From: JAYSYM01 sp964543475
GTDB lineage: Bacteria; Bdellovibrionota; Bdellovibrionia; Bdellovibrionales; JAMPXM01
Assembly: GCA_964543475.1 (NCBI GenBank)
Contig: CAZIYJ010000013.1
Coordinates: 1-64,000 of the forward strand
Direction of reading: 5' to 3'
Length of the DNA: 64,000 nt
Position numbers and translations under genes: made by a program. The notes beneath the pieces are model-generated. The model searched no databases. It saw nothing but the letters and a program-made list of their open reading frames with translations, and was not told where the DNA came from. Shown here in pieces: positions 1 through 8,848 of this stretch. Position 1 is the first letter of the stretch, and every line of letters starts with the position of its first letter.

Positions 1-1861
1 TCACAAAGGCAATTTGAGATCCTGTTACTTTTCGTCCATAGGCATCCTTACCATCCCAAACGAATTCAAAGACCTGATTTGGCGTCGCCGGAAATCTGAA
101 GAACTTGGATTGCCCCGCTACAGAAATACTGAGGAGAACCTGCGACAAAGTTGCCGGCACGTTCGGCCCAGTGATGGGAATTTTAAGAGAATACGATTCG
201 ATTCTCTCAGGAGCGCGCGTACTTGTGTAGTTAAGCGAATATGCTGTGCCTGCGATTGGTACTGATTCACCTAAAGTTTGATTTTCAACATCGATGATTG
301 ATCCCTGAACCCTCTTCGCGCACTCATTGCATAAGTCTTGCGGAGCACTCGCAACTAGCTGCGCTTGATCTACGCTACTTGCATTAGTTGCTAAATTTGA
401 GTCTAACGTAGAGAAGTGTGGAACTGGCGAGCGCCAGAAAGTTTTGCCTGAAGGATATAAGTTAGCGATTGATCGAAGCTCTTCAGAAGTGATTGAAAGT
501 TGTTGTAACCGTGCTGATGTGGCTGCTGATCCAGCACCGTCAACATCAAGAACTGCTCGCCCATTACTAACAGTCATAAGTTTGAGCACTCTACCGTTTA
601 GTGAACTAACCCACTTACCTGTCGTTTCATCTAAGAATCCGTTTGGAACAATCGATCCGACCGGTAAGTTTAAGAAATTATCGACATAGTGGTAAATAGG
701 TTTTGAAAACACGACTGAACTTGCGCCTGCGGCTTCTGCCTCGTCGGCAGTAAATGAAACCGCGTAAGTGTAATCAGCATTGGCCGAAAGCGGAGCCGGC
801 ATTTTCTTTGGACCATCTTCGCCAACAGTAATTTCAGTTGCGCGAATATTTAAAGAGGTAACTGCCCGTGTTTGCCCAGTCGCGAACTTTAAGCTCGCAC
901 TTGTCGAAGGCGGCACAAAAAGAACTGCAGTTCTTTGACCGTCTTGATCTACTACCGGACTCGCAGTTGCGACTTGACTTGAATTTGAGCCAAAAGTAAC
1001 TCGCGAAACTTTTGAATCTCGTTCGATAAGAATAACGTCTTTATCGAGCGGCGTGAAATCCCTTAACGATACTTTGAACGGACGGTTTGATGAGAGGTAC
1101 CCGTCTCTCTTAAAGTTAAGCGTAATTTCTTCTCCGCCGTTAACCGCAAAATCAAAAAGACCATCTTCGCGGGTCAGAGTCTGCCCATACTCAATATGGC
1201 CAAGTGCTGTCACCACTACGCCAGCGAGCGGCTCTGATTCTTCATCGAGAACACGCCCGCGCAATACTCCCACTCGTAGAGAATCGATTGTGCCTGAGGC
1301 AACTCCAGTTTGAATTGGATTAGCACCTGAATAGATGAAAGCTGTGGATGCTGCAACGTCGGGTGCTGAAGCCGGATTCGGTGCCGGAGCTGTGACTACA
1401 GGATCTGGCGGTAAATCGAGATCGCGTGTGCTGATGCGGAATGTGACTGAATCCTTCGCTTTGCCACTGACCTTCAAAATTTGAAGCGTATTTTGGTCAT
1501 TGAGTTGAATGGATTGTCTATGGCGATCTTTTTTGTTCGAAATTACAAGCTTGTGTTTTTTGCCGTTCAAAATGTAGTCGACTTTGACGTCACCACTAGC
1601 CCGAACTTTGAGTTTGTAGTTTGAATTTGCATTAGCGCCGAAACTTTCTGTGCCCTGCTCGCCAACAAAATAAGTCTTCGGACCAAAGATCGTCTGTACT
1701 GGCTTGCGATGTTTCGGCTTCTCCTGCTCTGGTGCAGTGTCGGTTGCCGCCCATCTTTTCATCCACGTTTTTAGCGAGTCTATGTCCCAGGCCTGAGCGT
1801 ACGAGCCACTCAGGGACAAAGTGATACTTAGAAAGAGCAAAACTCGCTGATTTAACTTCAT
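1..1861 (-). CDS. RHS/teneurin-like secreted protein, N-terminal 620 residues (runs off left edge)
   Basis: Leftward reading frame open from an ATG at 1861 to the window edge, so the C-terminus is missing. GGAGG lies about 6 bases before the ATG. The protein starts with a signal peptide (MKLNQRVLLFLSITLSLSGS, then AQA). Residues about 180-260 look like a carboxypeptidase-regulatory-like beta-sandwich (RVGVLRGRVLDEESEPLAGV, later DGYLSSNRPF). Near the edge, the motifs VPIAGTAYSLNYTSARAPER, VAGQSKFFRF and FVWDGKDAYGRKVTG match the conserved block that precedes YD repeats in large RHS/teneurin-type proteins. The repeats and any C-terminal toxin would lie outside the window. Family assignment is by motif reading; the role (adhesin, toxin carrier or shell protein) cannot be decided from this end. 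Confidence 0.75.
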   Translation of the reverse strand, partial: MKLNQRVLLFLSITLSLSGSYAQAWDIDSLKTWMKRWAATDTAPEQEKPKHRKPVQTIFGPKTYFVGEQGTESFGANANSNYKLKVRASGDVKVDYILNGKKHKLVISNKKDRHRQSIQLNDQNTLQILKVSGKAKDSVTFRISTRDLDLPPDPVVTAPAPNPASAPDVAASTAFIYSGANPIQTGVASGTIDSLRVGVLRGRVLDEESEPLAGVVVTALGHIEYGQTLTREDGLFDFAVNGGEEITLNFKRDGYLSSNRPFKVSLRDFTPLDKDVILIERDSKVSRVTFGSNSSQVATASPVVDQDGQRTAVLFVPPSTSASLKFATGQTRAVTSLNIRATEITVGEDGPKKMPAPLSANADYTYAVSFTADEAEAAGASSVVFSKPIYHYVDNFLNLPVGSIVPNGFLDETTGKWVSSLNGRVLKLMTVSNGRAVLDVDGAGSAATSARLQQLSITSEELRSIANLYPSGKTFWRSPVPHFSTLDSNLATNASSVDQAQLVASAPQDLCNECAKRVQGSIIDVENQTLGESVPIAGTAYSLNYTSTRAPERIESYSLKIPITGPNVPATLSQVLLSISVAGQSKFFRFPATPNQVFEFVWDGKDAYGRKVTGSQIAFV

Positions 1862-2188
1862 GAAATTGCCTCCGCAAACGTACGAACACATAAACATTTC
1901 GGTAAACAAAACTATTTCACGAGGCTTCGGTTAAATATTTCTTATTGAGTCTCAAATTAAGGCTAAACAATTTTTAGTGAAAAATTAAATTCACCAATGA
2001 TGCTGCGTGAAGCCGCAATCTGATTGGGTTGACTCTGTGCATTTTAACTAGTGGCAAATTCATATTTTTCTTGAGATAAACTATTTCTATAGCAGTCGTC
2101 TCAAAATGAGAATCGCTCCTTTTAATTTGTCTTTTTTAGGTACGCCTCCGAAAAGTTTGTTACGCTGTAAGAGCTGGAGCGAGACTAC
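1862..2188. other. Divergent intergenic region
   Basis: This 327-base AT-rich gap separates the leftward RHS-like gene from the rightward FQNC lipoprotein gene and must hold both promoters. I see ribosome binding sites at its two ends (GGAGG for the left gene, GGAG at about 2176 for the right gene) and a short TCTCA-AAA-TGAGA inverted repeat near 2100, but no other recognisable element. Confidence 0.4.
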
Positions 2189-4339
2189 ATGACGCGAACT
2201 CAGAAAATTCTCGTATTTATATTGGCTTCAGTTGGCTTAGTTCTATTTCAGAATTGCAGTGATGGTTTCAAAGTTACAAAAGGCGATGCGCTGCTAAGCT
2301 CAAGCGCACCTGGCATTGAGGTGCCGTCGAGCACGCCTCCTCCTCCCGCGACACCAAGTCCAACGATGGCCGGTGAATACCTCACCACTTTAAAAATTGA
2401 GAATCGTCAGTCGCAGTCAGTAGCTCCCAAGCAGATCACTTTCGGGCAAGTCTTTGCCCCCGGAGAGTTGCCAGCTAGCAGTTCGCTCTATGGAAGAATT
2501 AAAAATCAAGCTGTCGCAATACAAATAGATAAAAAGGCAACTCATCCTGACGGCTCGCTAAGACACGGAGCTGTGACTGTTCAGCTCCCCGGTTTAGCGC
2601 CGCAGGAAGAAGTAAATCTTAAGCTTTACAATTCTGCGACAGCACTTGCAGGTAATAACTTAACAATGGCCGACATCTTGGCGACGGGCTACGATGTGCA
2701 AGTGTCGATTGCTATGAACTCTGTGGTGTCCACGGTCAGCGCACGCCAAGCCTTGCAAGCAGCAGGATCATCGGCAGTCACATGGCTAAAGGGACCGCTC
2801 GCAACTGAGTTTAATGTTAGCCAAGCGCTCAATGAATTTATTCATGTCTACTTTGATGTTCGAATTTATCAAGACGGAAAAATAAAAACCGACGTGATTC
2901 TCACCAATGACTGGGGCTACAAAGTCGGCGTAAAGACATTTACCTACGATGTCACCATCAAGCAGGCTGGCACTACGGTTTACAGCAAAGCCAATCAGCG
3001 CCATCACCGCTTCGCCAATTGGAAACAGACTTATTACTATAATGGTGAAGCTCCGAAAGTTCATGTTGCGAGAGAACCGAATCAATGGCGAAAGACGCGA
3101 GCAATTTTAAACTATGATCAAACTGCCAAAATTTCTTCTTCAGTTATAGCTTCAACATACCAAAATTTTATTTCGTCTCCGCGACAGCCCATGGAGGGCT
3201 CTCTCATTGAGAAGTATATGCCTGGCACTGGCGGCCGTCCTGATATCGGGCCAGAAACAGCTTGGACTGCGATGTATATCATGTCGCAAGATCCTTTGAT
3301 GGAAGATGTTGTTTTAGGTTTGGCAAACGCTGGCGGCTCAATTCCTATTCACTATCGTGACCCTGTGACAAAGTTAGCCGTTACTCGAGATAACCGCCCC
3401 AAGATCTGGGCAGACGATCGCTGCGGCACAAGCCCCGATTGCCCTCCTGAAAAATGGGATACTACCGATACCGGCTGGAATGTAGATAACGCCCATCAAC
3501 CTTCTCTTTATTATATTCCGTATATGATCACTGCAGATCGATATTATCTCGATGGCCTACACATGCAGGCTGCATCTTTTATTAATATTGTGAATCCCGC
3601 TTATCACACTCAGAATGGCCGATTTTATTTTACTTCAGGTCATGATCAAGTTCGTGCGGGCGCATGGTCTTTACGTTCAGTAGCGAACGCTGCCTACATT
3701 ACGCCTGATGGGCATCCGTTAAAGGTCTACTTTGATAAAATCGTTGATAACGATCTTGATCTCGCTACCGAGCGCTTAGTCGTACAAGACAATGCAACTC
3801 AAGGTGAAATGGCGGGCTACATTTGGGGATACAACCTTGGATCTGGCGGAGACTTTGCTCCTTGGCAAGATGATTTCTATACAATCATTTATGGTTTTCT
3901 CTATCAGCGCGGTTACACAAAAGCTAAAGCCATTTTGGATTGGAAACAAAACTTTACAGCCGGAAGATTTTTAAAGACTGACAATGTTTTCTGCTCGAAC
4001 AACGGAGCTGGTTACTATTACATTGTTCAGCCTAGCACGACTCGTTTAAAAACTTGGCGCGAAATGCACAACGCCACTTTTGGAGTAAACGCTCCCTGCC
4101 CAACAAAAATGGATGGTTACCCTGACTGGGGTGGTGGCTATGCTGCTGGAGCATTGGCAGCAAATGCAGCTCTTGTTCAGCACGGTTATGCAGATGCTAA
4201 ACGCGCTTATGATTTAATTAAATCACGCACGACTTTTTGGGATCCGATGAACACCAACGGCTACGCATCAGACCCTACATACGCAATCAGCCCCATTCCT
4301 CTCGAGACTCTTGTTAAGCCACCGCAACCAGCAATGTAG
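2189..4339 (+). CDS. Large FQNC-type lipoprotein, possible RIFT-barrel plus alpha-toroid carbohydrate-active protein
   Basis: Predicted lipoprotein of 716 residues. The signal peptide ends LVLFQNC, with Cys23 as the likely lipidated residue, followed by a Pro/Ser/Thr-rich linker to about residue 60. The next 200 residues are beta-rich and include KKATHPDGSLRHGAV, reminiscent of the N-terminal RIFT barrel of PcRGLX/YetA-like proteins. The second half, with DNAHQPSLYYIPYMITADRY and repeated aromatic helices, resembles an alpha/alpha-toroid as in polysaccharide lyases and unsaturated glycosidases. An enzymatic role on polysaccharide is therefore possible but unproven. The gene stands alone, ending one base before the convergent sulfur gene. 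GGAG precedes the ATG by 9 bases. Confidence 0.6.
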   Translation: MTRTQKILVFILASVGLVLFQNCSDGFKVTKGDALLSSSAPGIEVPSSTPPPPATPSPTMAGEYLTTLKIENRQSQSVAPKQITFGQVFAPGELPASSSLYGRIKNQAVAIQIDKKATHPDGSLRHGAVTVQLPGLAPQEEVNLKLYNSATALAGNNLTMADILATGYDVQVSIAMNSVVSTVSARQALQAAGSSAVTWLKGPLATEFNVSQALNEFIHVYFDVRIYQDGKIKTDVILTNDWGYKVGVKTFTYDVTIKQAGTTVYSKANQRHHRFANWKQTYYYNGEAPKVHVAREPNQWRKTRAILNYDQTAKISSSVIASTYQNFISSPRQPMEGSLIEKYMPGTGGRPDIGPETAWTAMYIMSQDPLMEDVVLGLANAGGSIPIHYRDPVTKLAVTRDNRPKIWADDRCGTSPDCPPEKWDTTDTGWNVDNAHQPSLYYIPYMITADRYYLDGLHMQAASFINIVNPAYHTQNGRFYFTSGHDQVRAGAWSLRSVANAAYITPDGHPLKVYFDKIVDNDLDLATERLVVQDNATQGEMAGYIWGYNLGSGGDFAPWQDDFYTIIYGFLYQRGYTKAKAILDWKQNFTAGRFLKTDNVFCSNNGAGYYYIVQPSTTRLKTWREMHNATFGVNAPCPTKMDGYPDWGGGYAAGALAANAALVQHGYADAKRAYDLIKSRTTFWDPMNTNGYASDPTYAISPIPLETLVKPPQPAM

Positions 4340-4340
4340 T

Positions 4341-5531
4341 TTAACTAATTGGGATTTTTAGATATCGCTTCCCGCTACCTTCAGCCTCAGGCAAGTGACC
4401 AGCATCAATATTCACCTGGATCGATGGCAAAAGAAGTTTTGGTGCCGCAAGCGTACGATCTCGCTCTTTACGAAATCGAACGAACTCTTCTTGAGTCGTT
4501 TCTGTTTTCAATTGAATATTCCCTCGTTTTTCGTCGGCGAGTGTTGCCATGAATTTGAGATCTCGACCATTCGGCATATAATCGTGCCCGGTGTAAACTT
4601 TCGTTTGATCAGGCAAGGCATAGAGTCTTTCATGAACTGAGTGATAGAGATCTTCTGCACTTCCTGAAGGAAAATCGCAGCGCCCAGTTCCGTAGTCCGG
4701 CATGAATAGCGCATCACCCACAAAAACGTTTCCGTCGATTAAGTATGAAGCGCAGGCTGGCGTGTGCCCAGGCGTAAAAATCGTTTTAATTTTTAGCGAT
4801 CCAGCATCGATCTGCTCGCCGTCTTTCAACAAGCGATCAAATTGCGAACCGTCGGTCTTGAAATCTGCCGGAAGCCCAAACACTCCTTTAAAAACCTCTT
4901 GAACTTTAGTGATCTTTTCGCCGATCGCGACTCGTGCTTTCGGAAACTCTCGCTTGAGAATTTGCGAACCACTTAAGTGGTCGGCATGAGCATGAGTTTC
5001 AAGAATGTAATGAAGATTGAGCTCTTTTGAGCGTAAAAAACCGATGACGGCTTTTGCCGACTCTTCGTTGGTTTTCGAAGACGCCTGGTCATAATCCAAA
5101 ACAGGATCGATGACGACTGCATCTCGTGTAGATTCATCCCAGACAACGTAAGTAAGGGTCCAAGTATTTTTGTCAAAAAATTCTTTGATCTGTGTCATGA
5201 CATTTCTCCACTGCAGCATTCCGCCTTGAAGATTAACTACCTTTGAAAACCCAGAAGCGCGCGCCTGAAGCGTTGCGCGTCCCGAGCGAGCCCCACTTCG
5301 ACAGATAAAAACGATTTCGTCGTCTTTATCATGCTGATTGAGAAATGAGTCCAGGTCGGGCCCAAGTGTCACGAGCTTAGCACCTCTAATGTGTCCTAAT
5401 TCGCCAATAAATTCCTCAGGGCGCCTCACATCAATAAGCGTTACCTTATTCAGAAGGCCGACCACTTGCTCAGGCGTGACTTCTGGTACGTCATCCACGA
5501 CTTTTGGGTCTAAAAGCTGCTTATTCTTCAT
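4341..5531 (-). CDS. Rhodanese-persulfide dioxygenase fusion
   Basis: A 396-residue two-domain sulfur enzyme. Residues about 18-110 are a rhodanese domain with active-site loop CRSGAR (Cys77). From about 112 follows an ETHE1-type metallo-beta-lactamase domain: IDPVLDYDQAS, ETHAHADHLSG (His180, His182, Asp184, His185), TPGHTPACASY, GDALFMPDYGTGRCDFP and TGHDY. ETHE1-type enzymes oxidise glutathione persulfide to sulfite using Fe(II) and O2; a rhodanese would move sulfane sulfur to or from thiosulfate. In CstB and the characterised PRF fusion the rhodanese is C-terminal, whereas here it is N-terminal. The chosen ATG has an AAGGAAGG ribosome site just upstream; an earlier in-frame start would overlap the divergent regulator. 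Expected to be repressed by that neighbour. Confidence 0.9.
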   Translation of the reverse strand: MKNKQLLDPKVVDDVPEVTPEQVVGLLNKVTLIDVRRPEEFIGELGHIRGAKLVTLGPDLDSFLNQHDKDDEIVFICRSGARSGRATLQARASGFSKVVNLQGGMLQWRNVMTQIKEFFDKNTWTLTYVVWDESTRDAVVIDPVLDYDQASSKTNEESAKAVIGFLRSKELNLHYILETHAHADHLSGSQILKREFPKARVAIGEKITKVQEVFKGVFGLPADFKTDGSQFDRLLKDGEQIDAGSLKIKTIFTPGHTPACASYLIDGNVFVGDALFMPDYGTGRCDFPSGSAEDLYHSVHERLYALPDQTKVYTGHDYMPNGRDLKFMATLADEKRGNIQLKTETTQEEFVRFRKERDRTLAAPKLLLPSIQVNIDAGHLPEAEGSGKRYLKIPIS

Positions 5532-5551
5532 TAGGCCTTCCTTATGCTTGC

Positions 5552-5573
5552 TATATGATATAAGTATATTATA
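5552..5573. promoter_or_regulatory. Imperfect palindrome, candidate operator of the BigR-like repressor
   Basis: The 52-base gap between the divergent starts of the rhodanese-PDO and ArsR-type genes contains a 22-base imperfect palindrome. Its core halves are ATATA and TATAT around a 2-base centre, with TATA at both outer ends; 18 of 22 positions are symmetric. AT-rich dyads overlapping divergent promoters are typical targets of BigR/SqrR repressors. Binding is inferred from position and symmetry only. Confidence 0.5.
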
Positions 5574-5583
5574 ATGTTTTAAT

Positions 5584-5895
5584 ATGAAAAAGCAAGCTGC
5601 AGTTTCAGTAAAAGACATGGAAGATAATTGTGTGTACGTCGCGGGCCTAATGAAGACTCTCGCTCATCCGCAGAGACTCATGATTCTTTGCCACCTATCA
5701 AGTGGCGAAAAAACTGTTGGGGAACTCGAAGAGCTTTGCGGAGCATCACAGTCTGCCGTCTCGCAATTCTTAAATCGGATGCGGCTCGAGCAACTGATCT
5801 CGTCAGAGAAGCGTGGCCTTTTTGTGTACTATAAAATCGTCGACCCTAAGGTGAAAAAGCTTATTGCCTCACTCCATAAGATCTTTTGCACATAA
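5584..5895 (+). CDS. ArsR/SmtB-family regulator, BigR/SqrR-like persulfide sensor
   Basis: A 103-residue winged-helix protein of the usual ArsR length. HPQRLMILCHLSSGEKTVGE and the recognition region ASQSAVSQFLNRMRLEQLI are typical of the family, followed by the wing SSEKRGLFVYYKI. Cysteines are at positions 16, 36, 52 and 102. Cys36 (in RLMILC) and Cys102 (second last) match in position the pair that forms a polysulfide bridge in BigR/SqrR sensors. It is divergent from a persulfide dioxygenase fusion, the standard BigR context. I infer that reactive sulfur relieves repression of the neighbouring gene and of itself. It lacks obvious His/Asp metal-binding clusters, so metal sensing is less likely. 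Confidence 0.85.
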   Translation: MKKQAAVSVKDMEDNCVYVAGLMKTLAHPQRLMILCHLSSGEKTVGELEELCGASQSAVSQFLNRMRLEQLISSEKRGLFVYYKIVDPKVKKLIASLHKIFCT

Positions 5896-5898
5896 CTG

Positions 5899-5925
5899 AA
5901 AGGGCGTTAAGCTGCGCGGCCCTTT
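5899..5925. terminator. Inverted repeat between convergent genes, candidate bidirectional terminator
   Basis: AAAGGGC (5899-5905) is exactly complementary to GCCCTTT (5919-5925), giving a 7-bp stem with a 13-base loop located between the ArsR-type gene and the convergent metalloprotease gene. The uridine tracts are short on both sides, so termination efficiency is uncertain. Confidence 0.5.
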
Positions 5926-5933
5926 GATCTTCA

Positions 5934-7769
5934 CTACTGCAGCGTGATGACTCCATCTGAATCGTCAAAGCATTGAGTGAAGCTTGTTGACCGAATTCGA
6001 AGTGTGAATTGTCCCGGCTTTTTCGATTTAAACACAAACCGCGATGAGCCTTGTTGGCTTGATGTTTTAAGAACACGAAGCTCAACGTTGTTTTGCATGA
6101 GTACAATTTGCACTTCGCGACTTGAGCCAGCAGGAACATCGAGATTCCAATTTGCAGTTACATATCGCTCGCGCCGAAACGAACCTGAATTAGGGCTTAA
6201 AAGTTGAATCGAACAGCTACCTGAAGAAGGAGTTGGGGCCGGTGTCGCAACTGGCGTTGACGTAGGCGTTGACGTAGGCGTAGGCGTTGGGCTTGGAGCC
6301 GGTGTCGCAGACGGAGTTGGCGTAGGTTGTGGCGCCGCAGCTGATTTGTAAAATCCTGCTACCTTTGATCGTCGGTTGTTTAATGCCCGCGCGTTGTCCT
6401 GCTCTGTCGTACCCACAACATTTCCATTAAAAGAAACTTTAGGTGTCGAAAAAACATTAACTCTCACCGCTTGCTCAGTTGTGTCTTTAGCCATAATCGT
6501 ACGGAATCGATTTACTTTGTCGACGAAACCTCGAGCGTACGAAGCTGTACCCGCCGAGGTGCTTACATCTGAATCTGGGTCATGTTGAGCACCCATGTTA
6601 TGAGCCATTTCGTGAGTGAGCGAATGTCGACTAATGCATGACTCTTCAGTGATGCTAAATGCCGTTGCTGCCGTAGCATTGACTGTCGCGCGCCCGCAAC
6701 TTGTTAAATTGCTGCCACTATCAACTCTTGCGACCAGCCCAACGACCAAGTCTGCGCCAAGTTTGGTTCGAGTTGCATGAACTGCATCCCACTTGCCACC
6801 ATTAGTAGAAATAATCGCATTTAAATCTTTAGCAGAGTCACCGTATTCATCGACATCGAGCGCATGAAACCCGACCAATCGAACGCGTTGTAAAATTAAA
6901 CTGTTCTCGTAAGCTTGGTTTGCGAGATCTATTGCAAGCTGAGCTGAAGCTTGAACAGCCGATACACTTCCTTTTGCCTTCACTAGTGCTGGAGTGTAGG
7001 CAACCATCACATCGATTGTTGTATCGATACTATTTGCTGTCGCTCCTCCGATTTCTAGAAAGTCATTTCCTGCAGATCCAGCCACAACTCCACCATCGGC
7101 TGACCCATGATGTTCAGCATGGTCAGACTCATCATTTTTATAAATGTAATCCCAGTCAGCAGCACCACGCGGAGGATCGTCTGGTTTCGCTTTGCTTCGA
7201 TCTACTTCGTTAGCAAATTGTACGCCTTTTTCTGATTGTATCTCGAAGAGGAATTTTGGTGATTCGATCGTTCCAATCACGATTCCGTTCTCAACTATCA
7301 AAGTCAAAACTGTTTGCTTATCATTCTCTCCCACGCCGCGGACAATGAAGCCACCGTTCATCGAAGGCTTAACCGAAGTGATTTGAGTCGAAAAGTTTGC
7401 ATCGTTAAAGAGGTTAAAAGCAATTTGACGATCTGAGATCGGGAGACTCTTAAGATCAGAGTCTGATTGAGAAAGCTTCGATAACTTTTTAAATAATGGC
7501 TCGTACTTTATTGAAAGCTTTCGTTTGCGAACAACCTCGGGCCGCTCAGGCAGATCAGTTGTCGAAGCAACTGAAGCGTTCGGTTCGACTTGGCCCTTCT
7601 TGTTAGCCGCATTGGCCTCTTGAAAATCCGACAGACTTGAATCTGAGTTAGCACTACTTAGAGTCAAACTAGATGACTCTGTGCTGACTTCATCCTCTTG
7701 AAACGGAGATAAGACGAAAACTAAAACAATCACTCCAGTCGCGAAGATGATTTTCAGATAAACGGACAT
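5934..7769 (-). CDS. Secreted metzincin metalloprotease (reprolysin/peptidyl-Asp type)
   Basis: A 611-residue exported protein with an N-terminal hydrophobic segment (residues 5-21) and a long Ser-rich then charged propeptide-like region. The catalytic domain begins near IDTTIDVMVAYTPALVKAKG and contains the zinc site HEMAHNMGAQHD (three His, general-base Glu), followed by a Met in FRTIMAKD that may be the metzincin Met-turn. DLANQAYENSLI and VDEYGDSAKDLNAI resemble M12B and peptidyl-Asp (M72) peptidases. After residue about 480 comes a Pro/Thr/Ala linker of PTPTPS-type repeats and a C-terminal beta-sandwich domain with two Cys. It probably acts on proteins outside the cell; the substrate is unknown. 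It stands as a single gene, convergent with the ArsR-type gene. Confidence 0.85.
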   Translation of the reverse strand: MSVYLKIIFATGVIVLVFVLSPFQEDEVSTESSSLTLSSANSDSSLSDFQEANAANKKGQVEPNASVASTTDLPERPEVVRKRKLSIKYEPLFKKLSKLSQSDSDLKSLPISDRQIAFNLFNDANFSTQITSVKPSMNGGFIVRGVGENDKQTVLTLIVENGIVIGTIESPKFLFEIQSEKGVQFANEVDRSKAKPDDPPRGAADWDYIYKNDESDHAEHHGSADGGVVAGSAGNDFLEIGGATANSIDTTIDVMVAYTPALVKAKGSVSAVQASAQLAIDLANQAYENSLILQRVRLVGFHALDVDEYGDSAKDLNAIISTNGGKWDAVHATRTKLGADLVVGLVARVDSGSNLTSCGRATVNATAATAFSITEESCISRHSLTHEMAHNMGAQHDPDSDVSTSAGTASYARGFVDKVNRFRTIMAKDTTEQAVRVNVFSTPKVSFNGNVVGTTEQDNARALNNRRSKVAGFYKSAAAPQPTPTPSATPAPSPTPTPTSTPTSTPVATPAPTPSSGSCSIQLLSPNSGSFRRERYVTANWNLDVPAGSSREVQIVLMQNNVELRVLKTSSQQGSSRFVFKSKKPGQFTLRIRSTSFTQCFDDSDGVITLQ

Positions 7770-8002
7770 TTACATTCTCCCTCAAATTCATTTTTAACTT
7801 ACAAAGAAGAACTGCAACCAAGGGACCATCTGAGACCTGTTTAATGCGAATTAGAGTCAAATGTGACGCTGACTCTAACGAAGCTGTGCACTCAATCCTC
7901 ATGGCTAAACTTGTTTGGTTTGTATCAATCTGAGACAAACCAAGTTTTATTAAAAGTTTTCAGAGGGAATGCCGATTTTAATAGAAGGAAGAGGGCTATC
8001 TA

Positions 8003-8287
8003 ATGAGATTAAATCGAAAATTCGGAATCGTAGTCGCTCTTGTTCTCACTGCCACTTTGTGGATTCCAACTGCGAGTGCGCAGCTTAAAATGCAAAACAA
8101 AGTTGAACTTGAAGATGTCGAGATTCGCGGCGAAGCCAATGGCAACAACGGCTTAAGGCTTTTATCTCGCGCGCGAAATACTTTGGATGGAAGAATTTTA
8201 ATGCGAAAAAGTTTTCGGGAACGATCTTTAGAAGAGCTTCCGAAATCCTACAGCTCTAAGAATCTTAGCGCTCAGACTAACCCTTAG
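8003..8287 (+). CDS. Small secreted protein, unknown function
   Basis: Encodes 94 residues. A clear signal peptide (hydrophobic core VALVLTATLWI) ends at TASAQ, leaving a mature protein of about 65 charged residues that includes VELEDVEIRGEANGNNG. GAGGG lies 7 bases before the ATG. The last 11 bases overlap the end of the convergent TolR-like gene, so both share their 3' ends. I do not recognise the family. Position beside a seven-gene Agl-Glt-like operon suggests, without proof, a periplasmic accessory part. Confidence 0.6.
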   Translation: MRLNRKFGIVVALVLTATLWIPTASAQLKMQNKVELEDVEIRGEANGNNGLRLLSRARNTLDGRILMRKSFRERSLEELPKSYSSKNLSAQTNP

Positions 8288-8840
8288 ATGGGGCCACGAC
8301 AAAGTTAATACCAGTCCAACCTTCTTCGATCAGAACTCGCATTACCTTCTTAATGTCTTCAACCGGCGTGAGCTCATCAGCTTGAAGGTTGACCTTACCT
8401 TTAAAGGCCGAAGGACCCCCGACGCTCTCTTCAATGCTTCGAATCTTTCGAAGAGACGCTCTAAATCGAGGAACATTCTGATCATTGACTTCAGCGACCG
8501 TGCCGCCGCCATCAATTGAATCAAAAACAATCTGACTCTTAACAACTGAAATTAACGGATAACTCTGCATCGGGCGCCCTGCAGAGGCCTGAGGGATCTT
8601 TAAGTCCTTTGAAATAAAAAAGATCTCGCCTTCAGAGGAGAAATTCATAATGAGATAGATCACCAAGATAGAAAACATATCTACCATCGGCGCTAAATTT
8701 AAATGAAAGCCTTTTTTCTTATTTCTTTTTTCATTAATAATGTGACGTGTTCGCGAAAGGTCGTACTGCGGGAGAATATGATATCCCGGGGTAGTAATAA
8801 CTCTATGAAAAGAACCTTTCACTTTATCTGAGTCAGACAC
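8277..8840 (-). CDS. ExbD/TolR-family protein, last gene of Agl-Glt-like operon
   Basis: A 187-residue protein with a cytoplasmic N-terminus, one membrane helix at about 48-68 (LAPMVDMFSILVIYLIMNF) carrying the conserved Asp of the proton path (Asp54), and a periplasmic domain. This is the ExbD/TolR/AglS layout. The N-terminal extension of roughly 45 residues is longer than in typical TolR. Translation appears to start at a GTG. It lies 8 bases after a second ExbD/TolR gene and downstream of a TolQ-like channel, so the two TolR-like subunits probably assemble with that channel into a heteromeric motor, as AglQ and AglS do with AglR in Myxococcus. Confidence 0.85.
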   Translation of the reverse strand: MSDSDKVKGSFHRVITTPGYHILPQYDLSRTRHIINEKRNKKKGFHLNLAPMVDMFSILVIYLIMNFSSEGEIFFISKDLKIPQASAGRPMQSYPLISVVKSQIVFDSIDGGGTVAEVNDQNVPRFRASLRKIRSIEESVGGPSAFKGKVNLQADELTPVEDIKKVMRVLIEEGWTGINFVVAPSKG

Positions 8841-8848
8841 AAAATTCC

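Noticed and set aside
8003..8287. Small secreted protein as a possible frame-shifted piece of a larger gene
   Set aside because: It has its own ribosome site, a clean signal peptide and a stop, and no continuation in other frames was seen.
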